DNA of 64,000 bases. It comes from Caballeronia arvi. Lineage in GTDB: Bacteria; Pseudomonadota; Gammaproteobacteria; Burkholderiales; Burkholderiaceae. The notes beneath the pieces are model-generated. The model was not told the DNA's origin. It did no database searches and was given only the letters and a program-made list of their open reading frames with translations. Where the stretch lies: contig NZ_FCOM02000001.1 in NCBI RefSeq assembly GCF_001544695.2, forward strand, positions 558,001-622,000, read 5' to 3'. How positions within the stretch are numbered: the stretch's first letter is position 1; the number at the start of each line of letters is the position of its first letter. Made by a program: the position numbers and the translations under genes. Shown here piece after piece: positions 45,051 to 53,351 of this stretch.

Positions 45051-45281
45051 GATCTTGTGTCTTTCGTCGATGCCCTCGTAACGAATCGACATTAACACGG
45101 AAGAATGCGCGAACCATGAAGTCCCTCTTCGCGTGAGTGCGTGGGATCACACCTCGCAACACCTTTTTGTTTTTCGAACTCAAACTTCGCGAAAGCAGCG
45201 CAAAATAAGGCGTTGGCCTTGCGCACGCCGCTCAGTCAGCAACCGTTTTGTTAGAATCCGGCCATCGCCTGGAGAAACATC

Positions 45282-45692
45282 ATGAAGCCGCACCTTTGCG
45301 CCGCCGCCGCGGCAGTCCTCGCCGTCGCAAGCTTCGGCGCATTCGCGCAGCCGGCGCAGCAAGCCGCTCAACCGGCGCCGCAACCGGCGGCCCAGAAAAT
45401 GTCGCCGGAAGAGGCCGCGGGCCTTCCCGACCTGAAAGCCATCAACCGCCCGCCCGCGAATGTCAGTTCGAAAGTGGAAATCTCGCCGCCGCGCACGCCG
45501 AGCTATCACGAACTGAGCACCAATGGCACCGAAATCACCGAGTTTCGCGACAAGGGCAAGCCAGTGGAAATCGACGTGCGTTCGAATTTCGGCACGCGCT
45601 ATCAGATGAGCGCCCCTGCCGATACCTCGCCGCAAGTGCGCGACAACGGCAAGGCAAGCACGCGCCTGCCGTCCATCAACCTGCACTACTGA
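45282..45692 (+). CDS. DUF2782 periplasmic protein
   Basis: A 136-residue exported protein with a signal peptide ([18 protein letters not shown], cleavage near residue 22), an Ala/Gln/Pro-rich linker with repeated QPA units, and the DUF2782 domain at the C-terminus ([31 protein letters not shown]). The function is unknown. In beta-proteobacteria this family is often found just before the homoserine kinase gene, as here (116 bases upstream of thrB). Confidence 0.88.
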   Translation: MKPHLCAAAAAVLAVASFGAFAQPAQQAAQPAPQPAAQKMSPEEAAGLPDLKAINRPPANVSSKVEISPPRTPSYHELSTNGTEITEFRDKGKPVEIDVRSNFGTRYQMSAPADTSPQVRDNGKASTRLPSINLHY

Positions 45693-45808
45693 TCCCGTAT
45701 CGCTACGGACCCGCTCTTGCCGAGCGGGTCGCGGCGCCGTGGCTTCTTTGCCCGGCGCTACCGTTCACAGGCCGCTCCTGGCCGTCCAACCTCAACGACG
45801 TTTCCCGC

Positions 45809-46777
45809 ATGGCCGTTTTCACTCCCGTCACCAACGCCGAGCTCGGCGACTGGCTGCAAGACTACGATCTCGGCGATGTCGTCGAATTTCGCGGCATCCA
45901 GTCGGGCATCGAGAACAGCAACTTCTTTCTCACGACGACGCACGGCGAGTACGTGCTCACGATCTTCGAAAATCTGAGCGCCACGCAACTCCCGTTCTAT
46001 CTCGATCTGATGCGCCATCTGGCCTCGCATCGCGTGCCGGTGCCCGATCCGATGCCCCGCCGCGACGGCTCGCTCTTCGGCCTGCTGCACGGCAAGCCCG
46101 CGTCCATCGTGACGAAGCTCGAAGGCGCGCCCGAGCTCGCGCCGACGCCCGCGCACTGCATCGAAGTCGGGCAGATGCTCGCGCGTCTGCATCTCGCGGG
46201 CCGCGATTTCACGCAGCATCAGCCGAATCTGCGCAGCCTCGCGTGGTGGCAGGAGAAGGCGCCGTCGATCGTCGAATTTCTGAGCCACGAGCAACGCATG
46301 CTGTTCGAAGGGGAACTCGCGCATCAGGCTGAGTTTTTCGGCTCGGCGGATTACGCGTCGCTGCCCGATGGCCCGTGTCACTGCGATCTGTTCCGCGACA
46401 ACGTGTTGTTTGCGCACGGCCGCGAGCATGCGCGTCTGGGCGGCTTCTTCGACTTCTACTTCGCAGGCGTCGACAAATGGCTGTTCGATGTCGCCGTGAC
46501 GGTGAACGACTGGTGCATCGATCTCGCGACGGGCGTGCTCGATCCCGCGCGCGTGGATGCGATGCTGCGCGCGTATCAGACGGTGCGCCCGTTCACGCCC
46601 GCCGAAGAGCGTCACTGGAACGACATGCTGCGCGCCGGCGCGATGCGCTTCTGGGTGTCACGCCTCTTCGACTTTCATCGTCCGCGCGAAGCACAGATGC
46701 TCAAAGCGCACGATCCCGGCCATTTCGAACGCATTCTGCGCGAACGCGTCAAATCCGCTTCTCCCGCCAACCGATAA
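45809..46777 (+). CDS. thrB: Homoserine kinase ThrB (APH-fold type)
   Basis: A 322-residue homoserine kinase of the aminoglycoside-phosphotransferase fold (not the GHMP type of E. coli). It phosphorylates homoserine on the path to threonine. Nucleotide-binding lobe: [20 protein letters not shown]; hinge [16 protein letters not shown]; catalytic loop [11 protein letters not shown] with the Asp base and Mg-binding Asn; and [19 protein letters not shown] with the second Mg ligand. The start at 45809 ([15 protein letters not shown]) is the family start. Overlaps no gene and is 7 bases before the membrane-protein gene. Confidence 0.94.
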   Translation: MAVFTPVTNAELGDWLQDYDLGDVVEFRGIQSGIENSNFFLTTTHGEYVLTIFENLSATQLPFYLDLMRHLASHRVPVPDPMPRRDGSLFGLLHGKPASIVTKLEGAPELAPTPAHCIEVGQMLARLHLAGRDFTQHQPNLRSLAWWQEKAPSIVEFLSHEQRMLFEGELAHQAEFFGSADYASLPDGPCHCDLFRDNVLFAHGREHARLGGFFDFYFAGVDKWLFDVAVTVNDWCIDLATGVLDPARVDAMLRAYQTVRPFTPAEERHWNDMLRAGAMRFWVSRLFDFHRPREAQMLKAHDPGHFERILRERVKSASPANR

Positions 46778-46784
46778 CAGCAAC

Positions 46785-47606
46785 ATGCGACTGATCGAAG
46801 TCCCCGCCAAAACCGGCTACGTGTGGTTCCGTCAGGGCATCTGGCTGTTCCGCCGCAACCCGTTTGCGTTCCTCACGGTGTTCTTCGCCTATCTGTTCGT
46901 GATGACGCTGATCTCGCGCGTGCCGCTCGTCGGCCCGGTTCTGCCGCTCCTGTTCATTCCGGGCGTCGCGGTCGGCTTTATGGCGGCGTGCCGCAACACG
47001 ATTGCGGGCAAGCCCGTCTGGCCGACCATTCTCGTCGATGGCTTCCGCTCGTACGGCAGCGTCGTCGCGCGCAGGCTGCTCGCGCTGGGCGCGCTGTACG
47101 TCATCGCGATGGCGGTGATCTTCGCGGCGTCGGCGCTCATGGACGGCGGCACGCTGCTCAGCATCATGATGGGCAGTGGCCCGACCGGCGATCCGGAAAC
47201 CGTCGCGGCGAGCTTCAGCCCGCTCGCGGTGCTCGTCGCGATGGCGTGCTATATCCCGGTCGCGATGCTCTTCTGGTTCGCGCCGATTCTCGTCGCGTGG
47301 CACGAGGTGCCGCCCGCGAAGGCGCTGTTCTTCAGCCTCGTGTCGTGCTGGCGCAATCGCGGCGCGTTCATCTATTACGGCGTGCTGTGGATCGTCATTG
47401 CGCTCGCTGTGTCGTTCGGCCTGACCGCGCTGATGCAGGCGCTCGGCGCAGGCCAGGAAATGGCGCTGGCGGTGCTGATGCCGGCGTCCATCATCGTGAC
47501 GACCGCGTTGTATTGTTCGTTCTACGCAACCTATCGCGGCTGCTTCGGCGTGCAGTCGCCCGACTCGCCGGACATTCCCGACGCCACCGGCACGCCCAAC
47601 GCCTGA
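46785..47606 (+). CDS. BPSS1780-family inner-membrane protein
   Basis: A 273-residue protein with about six hydrophobic segments (FLTVFFAYLFVMTLIS, LLALGALYVIAMAVIF, MACYIPVAMLFWFAPILVAW, YYGVLWIVIALAVSFGLTAL and others) and the family start MRLIEVPAKTGYVWFRQGIW. The family has no assigned function. It is 7 bases downstream of thrB and so is probably in the same operon with the DUF2782 gene, a conserved trio in Burkholderiaceae. A transport role for a threonine-related metabolite would be speculation. Confidence 0.88.
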   Translation: MRLIEVPAKTGYVWFRQGIWLFRRNPFAFLTVFFAYLFVMTLISRVPLVGPVLPLLFIPGVAVGFMAACRNTIAGKPVWPTILVDGFRSYGSVVARRLLALGALYVIAMAVIFAASALMDGGTLLSIMMGSGPTGDPETVAASFSPLAVLVAMACYIPVAMLFWFAPILVAWHEVPPAKALFFSLVSCWRNRGAFIYYGVLWIVIALAVSFGLTALMQALGAGQEMALAVLMPASIIVTTALYCSFYATYRGCFGVQSPDSPDIPDATGTPNA

Positions 47607-47720
47607 CCGCATGCCGCGTCCTGCTCACCAGCACGGAAGGGCGGGGCGATCGTTCGTGCGCGGAGCGTTGCTCGTACACTAACGGCATCGGCCGCCTCGG
47701 CCTTCCCGCCGCGCTTCGCC

Positions 47721-48182
47721 ATGACTTCGCCCGACGCCTTGCCCGTGTTCCCGCTCGAACTCGATCAGCAACTGTGCTTTGCGCTCTACTCGACATCGCT
47801 CGCGATGACGAAGGCCTACAAGCCGCTGCTGGAAAAACTCGGGCTGACGTATCCGCAATATCTGGCGATGCTCGTGCTCTGGGAAGCCGACGATCTGACC
47901 GTCAAGGAAATCGCCGCGCGCCTTTCGCTCGACTCGGCGACGATGACGCCGCTCCTGAAGCGTCTGGAAGCACAGGGCTATGTCGAGCGCGTTCGCGGCG
48001 TCGAGGACGAGCGTCAGGTTTATATCCGGCTCACACACGCGGGCCGCGCGCTGAAGCAATCCGCGCGAGGCGTACCCGCCGAAATTTACTGCGCGTCCGG
48101 CTCCGATATCGACGCGATGCTGCGCTTGCGCGGCGATCTCGCTCGCTTACGCACTTCGCTGAACGCATACAGCGATAGCTGA
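47721..48182 (+). CDS. ohrR: OhrR-type MarR-family organic peroxide sensor
   Basis: A 153-residue winged-helix repressor of the MarR/OhrR family. Cys19 in [16 protein letters not shown] is the reactive peroxide-sensing cysteine (Cys22 in Xanthomonas), and Cys124 in AEIYCASG is a candidate resolving cysteine, so this would be a two-Cys type. The DNA-binding part shows [20 protein letters not shown] and [20 protein letters not shown] with the wing at VEDERQVYI. OhrR normally represses ohr, the organic hydroperoxide reductase, but no ohr gene is adjacent or elsewhere in the window. Ends before a bidirectional terminator. Confidence 0.93.
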   Translation: MTSPDALPVFPLELDQQLCFALYSTSLAMTKAYKPLLEKLGLTYPQYLAMLVLWEADDLTVKEIAARLSLDSATMTPLLKRLEAQGYVERVRGVEDERQVYIRLTHAGRALKQSARGVPAEIYCASGSDIDAMLRLRGDLARLRTSLNAYSDS

Positions 48183-48225
48183 CGTCGACATGTGCGACGC
48201 TCCTTCAAGGCGCAAGCCGAAAACA

Positions 48226-48253
48226 AAATGCCAGCCCCAAAAGGCTGGCATTT
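48226..48253. terminator. Bidirectional terminator
   Basis: AAATGCCAGCC (48226-48236) and GGCTGGCATTT (48243-48253) form an 11-base stem between ohrR and the converging DUF3563 gene. Confidence 0.78.
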
Positions 48254-48300
48254 GAGCACCTGCATCTCCGACCGAGCCGGAGCGTCGTCCGCGCTATAGC

Positions 48301-48474
48301 TTAGTGCGACATCCACGACGGATGACGAACCGTTGCCCGCTTGTCCAGTTTCTTCATACGATATTCGAGATCGTAGATATCCGTGGCTTCGGCGAGATAG
48401 GCGTCGTCGCGTTCGCGATCACGCTGGTCGGCGGATTTGGTAAGGAACAGAAAAATGCGGCTGAGCAGGAACAT
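48301..48474 (-). CDS. DUF3563 micro-protein
   Basis: A 57-residue protein starting MFLLSRIFLFLTK with a hydrophobic N-terminal helix, then a charged helix with the family pattern DDAYLAEATDIYDLEYRMKK and a His-containing tail. The start at 48474 replaces a longer frame because the hydrophobic start is the family start. DUF3563 proteins are common in Burkholderiaceae and of unknown function. Upstream (48495-48533) is an imperfect inverted repeat with TATAAT on the minus strand (48518-48523), probably its -10. Confidence 0.8.
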   Translation of the reverse strand: MFLLSRIFLFLTKSADQRDRERDDAYLAEATDIYDLEYRMKKLDKRATVRHPSWMSH

Positions 48475-48613
48475 GGTGGGCCTCGCTTGAATACTGGGGT
48501 TACTACCTATGAAGATGATTATAGGGTAATCCCTTATGCAACGCCAGTCCAAAATCCCTAAAACGCTGATGCAAAAGACTTAATTGCAACACTCGAAACA
48601 CGACGGAACGTGC

Positions 48614-49780
48614 TCACGCCACGTACGCGTCGCGCGCCGCCGCGCTCGGGCGCCGCTGGAACTTGAAAAACTCCCACATCACCGCCGACGAATCCGGTCC
48701 CTTCGACGAGTGAAACGCGACGGTATCGTCGCCTCCGGCCCATGAATGGCCGAGGCCGCGCACGATCGACGTCTTCACGACGCGCCGTCCGCTCTTGACG
48801 TAGTCCGTCACGACGCCGTCCGGATGCGCCTCCTCGCGCGCCTCGCCCGCGCGGCGATTGCCCGCCGCGTCGATGAAGCCATTGAGCCGCAGGAACTGCC
48901 TGGTCAGCTGCTCGGCATTGACGGCCGAGACGACCGAATCCAGTTCCCCATGCACGATGATGGCCGGCATGCCCGGATAGTCGCGGACATCGACCGCGGC
49001 GTCGATCAACGCGACGGGATCGCTACGGCTGCCGCGACGCATCACGTCCATCGCGCCGATGGCCGAGCGCGCCTCGCCGAAGACCACGCCCGAATGCACG
49101 CCGACAGCGGCGAACACGTGGGGATAGCGCACGGCGAGCAGCGCCGCGAGTCCCGCCCCCGCGGACATGCCCGCGAGATACACCCGTTCGCCGTCGAGGT
49201 CGTGCTGCTCGACCATTGCGTTCACCAGCGACACGACCGACGCGGCCTCGCCGCCGCCTCCGCCGCCCGAATCGTCGTACCAGCGCCAGCAACGATGCGC
49301 ATGGTCATGCTTCGACTGCTCCGGATACAGCACGGCGAATCCGTATCGGTCCGCCAGCAGGTTGATGCGCGTGCCTTGCGCGAATTCGTCGGCGTTCTGC
49401 TTGCATCCGTGCAGCATCACCACGAGCGGCATCGGCTCGAAGTCCGTCTTCGGCGGCAAATAAAGCGCGTAGGACATGTGATTGACGAAGCGGCCAGACG
49501 TTGGCGGCGCCGAGTGGAACGACCGCGCCCATTTCCCGCGCGCCCAGGCGGACGCACGCGGACGCACGCGCGACTCGCGCATCGCCGGACGCGCGCTCGC
49601 GCCGGCGCGGGGCGCACCCGCCGCCTTCGCGGCGGCGTTCGACTTCAGTTTCGGCTTGGCGGTCTTTGGGCGCGCGGGCTTGGCGGCTGCTCGGGGCTTG
49701 GGTGCACGAATCGCTTCCACTTGGCCGGCGACAAGGCGTCTCAAGCCGCGCAACCAGAGCTTGGTAAGGCTTTTCGACAT
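48614..49780 (-). CDS. PHB depolymerase-family esterase
   Basis: A 388-residue alpha/beta-hydrolase of the extracellular PHB depolymerase/LpqC esterase family. The N-terminal 80 residues are Ala/Lys/Arg/Pro-rich and disordered-looking (RAAAKPARPKTAKPKLK), an unusual extension without an obvious signal peptide. The catalytic part shows the oxyanion stretch LVVMLHGCKQNADEFAQGTR, the lipase box GMSAGAG with the Ser nucleophile, an Asp in VHGELDSVV and a His in GLGHSWAGG. Without a signal it may act inside the cell on esters; the basic tail could bind granules or nucleic acids (inference). Stands alone, divergent from the PAP2 gene. Confidence 0.88.
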   Translation of the reverse strand: MSKSLTKLWLRGLRRLVAGQVEAIRAPKPRAAAKPARPKTAKPKLKSNAAAKAAGAPRAGASARPAMRESRVRPRASAWARGKWARSFHSAPPTSGRFVNHMSYALYLPPKTDFEPMPLVVMLHGCKQNADEFAQGTRINLLADRYGFAVLYPEQSKHDHAHRCWRWYDDSGGGGGGEAASVVSLVNAMVEQHDLDGERVYLAGMSAGAGLAALLAVRYPHVFAAVGVHSGVVFGEARSAIGAMDVMRRGSRSDPVALIDAAVDVRDYPGMPAIIVHGELDSVVSAVNAEQLTRQFLRLNGFIDAAGNRRAGEAREEAHPDGVVTDYVKSGRRVVKTSIVRGLGHSWAGGDDTVAFHSSKGPDSSAVMWEFFKFQRRPSAAARDAYVA

Positions 49781-50113
49781 CGGCTGGGTCCTCTACAAAT
49801 ATGCAATCAAATGGCGCGACTAAAAACCGCGCCGGATGGTGCATTGCACAATAACACCAAAACCGCCGGACGACGTATCTGCCAACCTCACAAATCGAGA
49901 TGAGATGCGATCGTTTCGACGAAGAAATCAAATTTAAATGAAAGTTACGCGATGTAACGATCAAAATTGTTTAGGCAATGTCGCATAATTCAGTATGTTC
50001 CCACGCGTTATACTGCGAAGAATTCGCGGCGACATGTCTTGAGTGCTTCAGACAACCCCTCTTTTGCCCCGGTGACTGCCGCGCCGCAGCAACCCTTATT
50101 CCCAAGAACAACC
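49781..50113. other. AT-rich divergent intergenic region
   Basis: These 333 bases between the esterase and PAP2 genes include an unusually AT-rich stretch (49855-50030). A small palindrome GTTAC-GCGAT-GTAAC lies at 49944-49958. Promoters for both flanking genes are expected, but I cannot place hexamers with confidence. No gene seen. Confidence 0.45.
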
Positions 50114-50800
50114 ATGAATGTGGATTTGCCCGTATCCGCCTGGATTTCCGTTACCGCCCTCGGCAGCGTCGGCGTCATGGGACCCGTGGCGCTCATCGTC
50201 GCTGCATGGCTTGCGGTAGGCTACCGCTGGAAGTACGCCGGCGCGTGGCTCGCGCTGCTCGGCGCGGCAAGCGGCCTCGTCGCGTTGAGCAAGATCGCGT
50301 TCATCGGCTGGGGAATCGGCGTGCGTCATCTGGATTTCACCGGCATCAGCGGACATGCGCTGATGTCCACGGCGGTGCTTCCGGTTGCGATCTTCGTCGC
50401 GCTCCTGCCCGCGCGCGGCGCGATACGCGCCGGTGGCGTCGCGATCGGCCTGTTGCTGGGCGTGTGGGTGGGCGCGTCGCGCGTCGTGCTCGATGCGCAC
50501 TCGGTGTCGGAAGTGATCGCGGGCTGCGCGCTCGGCGCGGTGGTGGCGCTCGCGTTCGTGTGCATCGCGTGGCGTGCCGAGTCGGGCAAGCTCTCGCCGG
50601 CGCCCGTCGCCGCGAGTCTCGCCGCGGTCGTCGTGGCCTTGCATGGCGTGCCAGTGCCGACGCAGCACTGGATCACTGAAATCGCGCTCGGGCTGTCGGG
50701 CCACGAACGCCCGTACGTGCGGGCGAGCTGGAAGGCGAAGAGCTATCGCGCGCCGGATCGCCGCACCGAACTTCTACCGGCCCTGCGAGCGGCCGCCTGA
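50114..50800 (+). CDS. PAP2-family membrane phosphatase
   Basis: A 228-residue membrane protein with about six hydrophobic helices. Two PAP2 motifs are visible: SGH at 79-81 (TGISGHALMS) and SRVVLDAHSVSE at 122-133 with the nucleophilic-site His129. The family normally ends the third motif with Asp, here Glu133, and the first motif (KxxxxxxRP) is not clear. Related enzymes dephosphorylate phosphatidic acid or undecaprenyl pyrophosphate at the membrane. The residue changes leave activity uncertain. The start at 50114 is the first Met followed by a good membrane-protein start; a longer frame exists. Confidence 0.75.
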   Translation: MNVDLPVSAWISVTALGSVGVMGPVALIVAAWLAVGYRWKYAGAWLALLGAASGLVALSKIAFIGWGIGVRHLDFTGISGHALMSTAVLPVAIFVALLPARGAIRAGGVAIGLLLGVWVGASRVVLDAHSVSEVIAGCALGAVVALAFVCIAWRAESGKLSPAPVAASLAAVVVALHGVPVPTQHWITEIALGLSGHERPYVRASWKAKSYRAPDRRTELLPALRAAA

Positions 50801-50834
50801 CTCGGCAGCCGCTCGCGTTGCATGCGTCAGTAGA

Positions 50835-51659
50835 TTAGTCGTTCACGCCGATGATCACGCTCGATGCCTTGATCACCGCCACGGCCTTCTGACCCTGCGC
50901 GAGGCCGAGCGTGTCGGCGCTCTGATTAGTGATGATCGCAGTAACGGTCGTGCCGCCGTCGAGCGTCAGCGTCACTTCGGCATTCACCGCGCCCTTCGTC
51001 ACGCTGGCGACCGTGCCGCGCAACTGATTGCGCGCCGAAAGCTTCGCGTTCGTGTCTTCCATCAGCATGACCCACGATGCCTTGATGAGCGCGAAGGCAT
51101 CGCTGCCTTCCTTCAGGCCGAGCGCCTGCGTGCTTTCGTGCGTGACGACCGCGACGATCGCCTGACCGCCCGGCAAGCCGAGTTCGATTTCATCGTTGAC
51201 CGCACCGCGCGTGATTTTCGTCACCTTGCCGGCGAGCTGATTGCGTGCGCTTGTTTTCATTCCTAGTCTCCCGATCAATTGCCAGTCATGGGCGAAGCCT
51301 TCGATGGCCGCGCCCGCCCGTTCCAAAAACTTCCGATGCTCGCGTTCCACCGCGCAATACGTGTCGATGAGACGCAGCGCGGCGGGCGTGAGCGTCGTGC
51401 CGCCACCGCCGCGGCCGCCCGTCGCGCTCATGACGAGCGTCTGGCCGGCGAGGTTGTTCATCGTATCGACCGCGTCCCACGCGGCCTTGTAACTCATGCC
51501 GACGGCCTTCGCCGCCGCGGTAATCGAGCCCGAATCGCGAATCGCGGCCAGAAGCGCGATGCGTGCCGCGCCGCCGAGGGTCTCCGTGCCGCTCTTCAGC
51601 CACACGGAGCCGCCGAGTTCCAGCGTATCGCGCACCTTTCGCGGTGCTTTTTTGGTCAT
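50835..51659 (-). CDS. modE: Molybdate-dependent regulator ModE
   Basis: A 274-residue ModE: N-terminal winged helix (about 25-120; RIALLAAIRDSGSITAAAKA, GMSYKAAWDAVDTMNNLAG and the GGRGGGGTTLTPAALRLI wing) followed by two TOBE/Mop domains, each starting with SARNQL (TSARNQLAGKVTKITRGAV and LSARNQLRGTVASVTKGAV), which bind molybdate. It represses molybdate uptake and activates molybdoenzyme genes when molybdate is present. modABC is not adjacent, so it acts at a distance here. A perfect palindrome AATGTG-T-CACATT at 51688-51700, 29 bases before its start, is a possible binding site. It lies 39 bases downstream of the CHAD gene. Confidence 0.93.
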   Translation of the reverse strand: MTKKAPRKVRDTLELGGSVWLKSGTETLGGAARIALLAAIRDSGSITAAAKAVGMSYKAAWDAVDTMNNLAGQTLVMSATGGRGGGGTTLTPAALRLIDTYCAVEREHRKFLERAGAAIEGFAHDWQLIGRLGMKTSARNQLAGKVTKITRGAVNDEIELGLPGGQAIVAVVTHESTQALGLKEGSDAFALIKASWVMLMEDTNAKLSARNQLRGTVASVTKGAVNAEVTLTLDGGTTVTAIITNQSADTLGLAQGQKAVAVIKASSVIIGVND

Positions 51660-51687
51660 GTATTACCTTGTGGGGACTTGCTGAAAC

Positions 51688-51700
51688 AATGTGTCACATT
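51688..51700. promoter_or_regulatory. 13-bp palindrome upstream of modE
   Basis: AATGTGTCACATT is a perfect palindrome around a central T, flanked on the right by TATAT. It overlaps the last bases of the CHAD gene. Position fits an operator for modE; it does not clearly match the E. coli ModE consensus. Confidence 0.45.
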
Positions 51701-53174
51701 ATATCGATGACTCGATGCGCGGACGGTGCATCGCCCGAAGCAGCCGTTCGCCTTCCTGAGCGTCCCGTGGCGCCGAAGCCGCGCCCCATGCCCGCGCGAA
51801 GCCGCGCTGATAATCGCTGGCCTCGGGCATGGACGCGAGCCTGTCGGCGGCGACGGCCGCATCGTTTGCTTCGCCGAGCACGCCTTGCAGTTCGCCGAGC
51901 AGTCTCGCCGTCTCCTCGCGCGTGCGCCGCGACGTCACCGAACGGAAGAATTCGAGCGCATACCGCAGCCTTTTCGCGTGGATGCGCACGCGATGCCGCT
52001 CGTGCGGGTCAAGCGTGGCGAGATCGGGCACGCGCGCGATGCGCTGGTAATCCTTGCGGATGCGCTTCTCGGCATAAGTCACGAAGCGCGTCGGCGACGC
52101 GTCTTCCAGCGACGCGAAACGCGCGAGCCATTCGACGAACGCGAGCGTGAGTCGAGCGTAGCGCTTCGACGCGAGCGCGTCACGCACCCGTTCTCGCGCG
52201 TCGCTGCGTTTCGCGTCCGCGGCGGCGATGAGGTTCTGCCAGCGCCCGGCGCTGTCGTCGGATGCGGCGTAGGCGGGCAGGGTCTTGTCGGTGAAGACAT
52301 CCCAGTCGCGCGCATCGGCGAGGAGGTCGCCGAGCCACTTCAGATCGGGCGCGATGCGCGTGTTCCAGTCATCGTCGACGTAGCCGCGAAAGAGCTTCAG
52401 CAGTGTCTTCAGCCGCCGCTGCGCGACGCGCAACTGATGCACGTGCTCGTCGCCCAGCGCCGCGCCGGAAGCAGCCGCGTTGCCGAACCACTGCCCGGCC
52501 ACCGATGCCGCGATCGCGACAAACGCCTCGCGGCGCGTCGCTGTGCGCGGCAAATCGAGTCTCGCGGCACGCACGGCCTCCGTCTGCGCTTCATGCGCTT
52601 CGGCCGGCGCGATGAAGAACGGGGCAGCGTCCACCACTTCGCGGGCGAGACTGAACACGGCGTCGAGCGCGCCGTTCACCGATGGCGCCGCGAGCCGCAG
52701 CGTCGGCAACGCCTCCGCCGATGTTTCGAGCGTCACGAGTATGTCCGCGCCGCCCGCGTCGATGCGCCATTCGATGCGTTCGATCTCGCGCTCGGGCTCG
52801 GGCTCGGGATTCGGCCCGATATTCCGATGCGCCTTCGCAAGCGGTACGCACAACGCGTCGTCGGCCTGCGAGAACTCGATCAGCGACGCCGCCACATCGT
52901 CACCCGCAGGCCGCGCGAAGGTCCGATAGCGCGTGAAAGCGGGCATCGACGGGCTTTCCTCCTGCACGGCGCACAGCGTGCGCGCGCCTTCGAGCGTCTC
53001 GACCGACAGCCGCGATCCGGGCGTCTTCAGCGCGATGTCCCGCGTGCCGAAGCGCGTGCTGACGGGCGTCACGTCCGCGAACACGGCGACGCGCTGCACG
53101 AGCCCTGCGAGCGCGCCGATCGATCCGTCATCCGAACGATGCGACTGCAGCGCCACTTCGATCCACACCGTCAT
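51699..53174 (-). CDS. CHAD-domain protein with degenerate CYTH-like N-terminus
   Basis: A 491-residue protein. The first 200 residues resemble a CYTH tunnel-fold domain but the usual ExExK start is not kept (MTVWIEVALQ), so triphosphatase activity is doubtful. The C-terminal half is a CHAD domain, a helical bundle rich in conserved His and Arg: EHVHQLRVAQRRLKTLLKLF, KWLGDLLADARDWDVF, HERHRVRIHAKRLRYALEFF and LLGELQGVLGEANDAAVA. CHAD domains bind inorganic polyphosphate. It is divergent from a Pit-type phosphate transporter, which fits a role in phosphate or polyphosphate handling. The modE gene follows on the same strand. Confidence 0.88.
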   Translation of the reverse strand: MTVWIEVALQSHRSDDGSIGALAGLVQRVAVFADVTPVSTRFGTRDIALKTPGSRLSVETLEGARTLCAVQEESPSMPAFTRYRTFARPAGDDVAASLIEFSQADDALCVPLAKAHRNIGPNPEPEPEREIERIEWRIDAGGADILVTLETSAEALPTLRLAAPSVNGALDAVFSLAREVVDAAPFFIAPAEAHEAQTEAVRAARLDLPRTATRREAFVAIAASVAGQWFGNAAASGAALGDEHVHQLRVAQRRLKTLLKLFRGYVDDDWNTRIAPDLKWLGDLLADARDWDVFTDKTLPAYAASDDSAGRWQNLIAAADAKRSDARERVRDALASKRYARLTLAFVEWLARFASLEDASPTRFVTYAEKRIRKDYQRIARVPDLATLDPHERHRVRIHAKRLRYALEFFRSVTSRRTREETARLLGELQGVLGEANDAAVAADRLASMPEASDYQRGFARAWGAASAPRDAQEGERLLRAMHRPRIESSI

Positions 53175-53351
53175 GAAGTCTCCTCGCGCGGTCTCGCGCC
53201 GCCCGTCAATTCATACGAAAAGCTTCTCTCAGCCGATTCATGAAATCGACACACGCGGCGGGAAACATGGCCATTTGTGTTTGCGAAACGCTTCTCGTCT
53301 GCTTTTTCAACTTCCAATACGCCCGCGCTGGAACAGCCCCAAGGACGCGAC

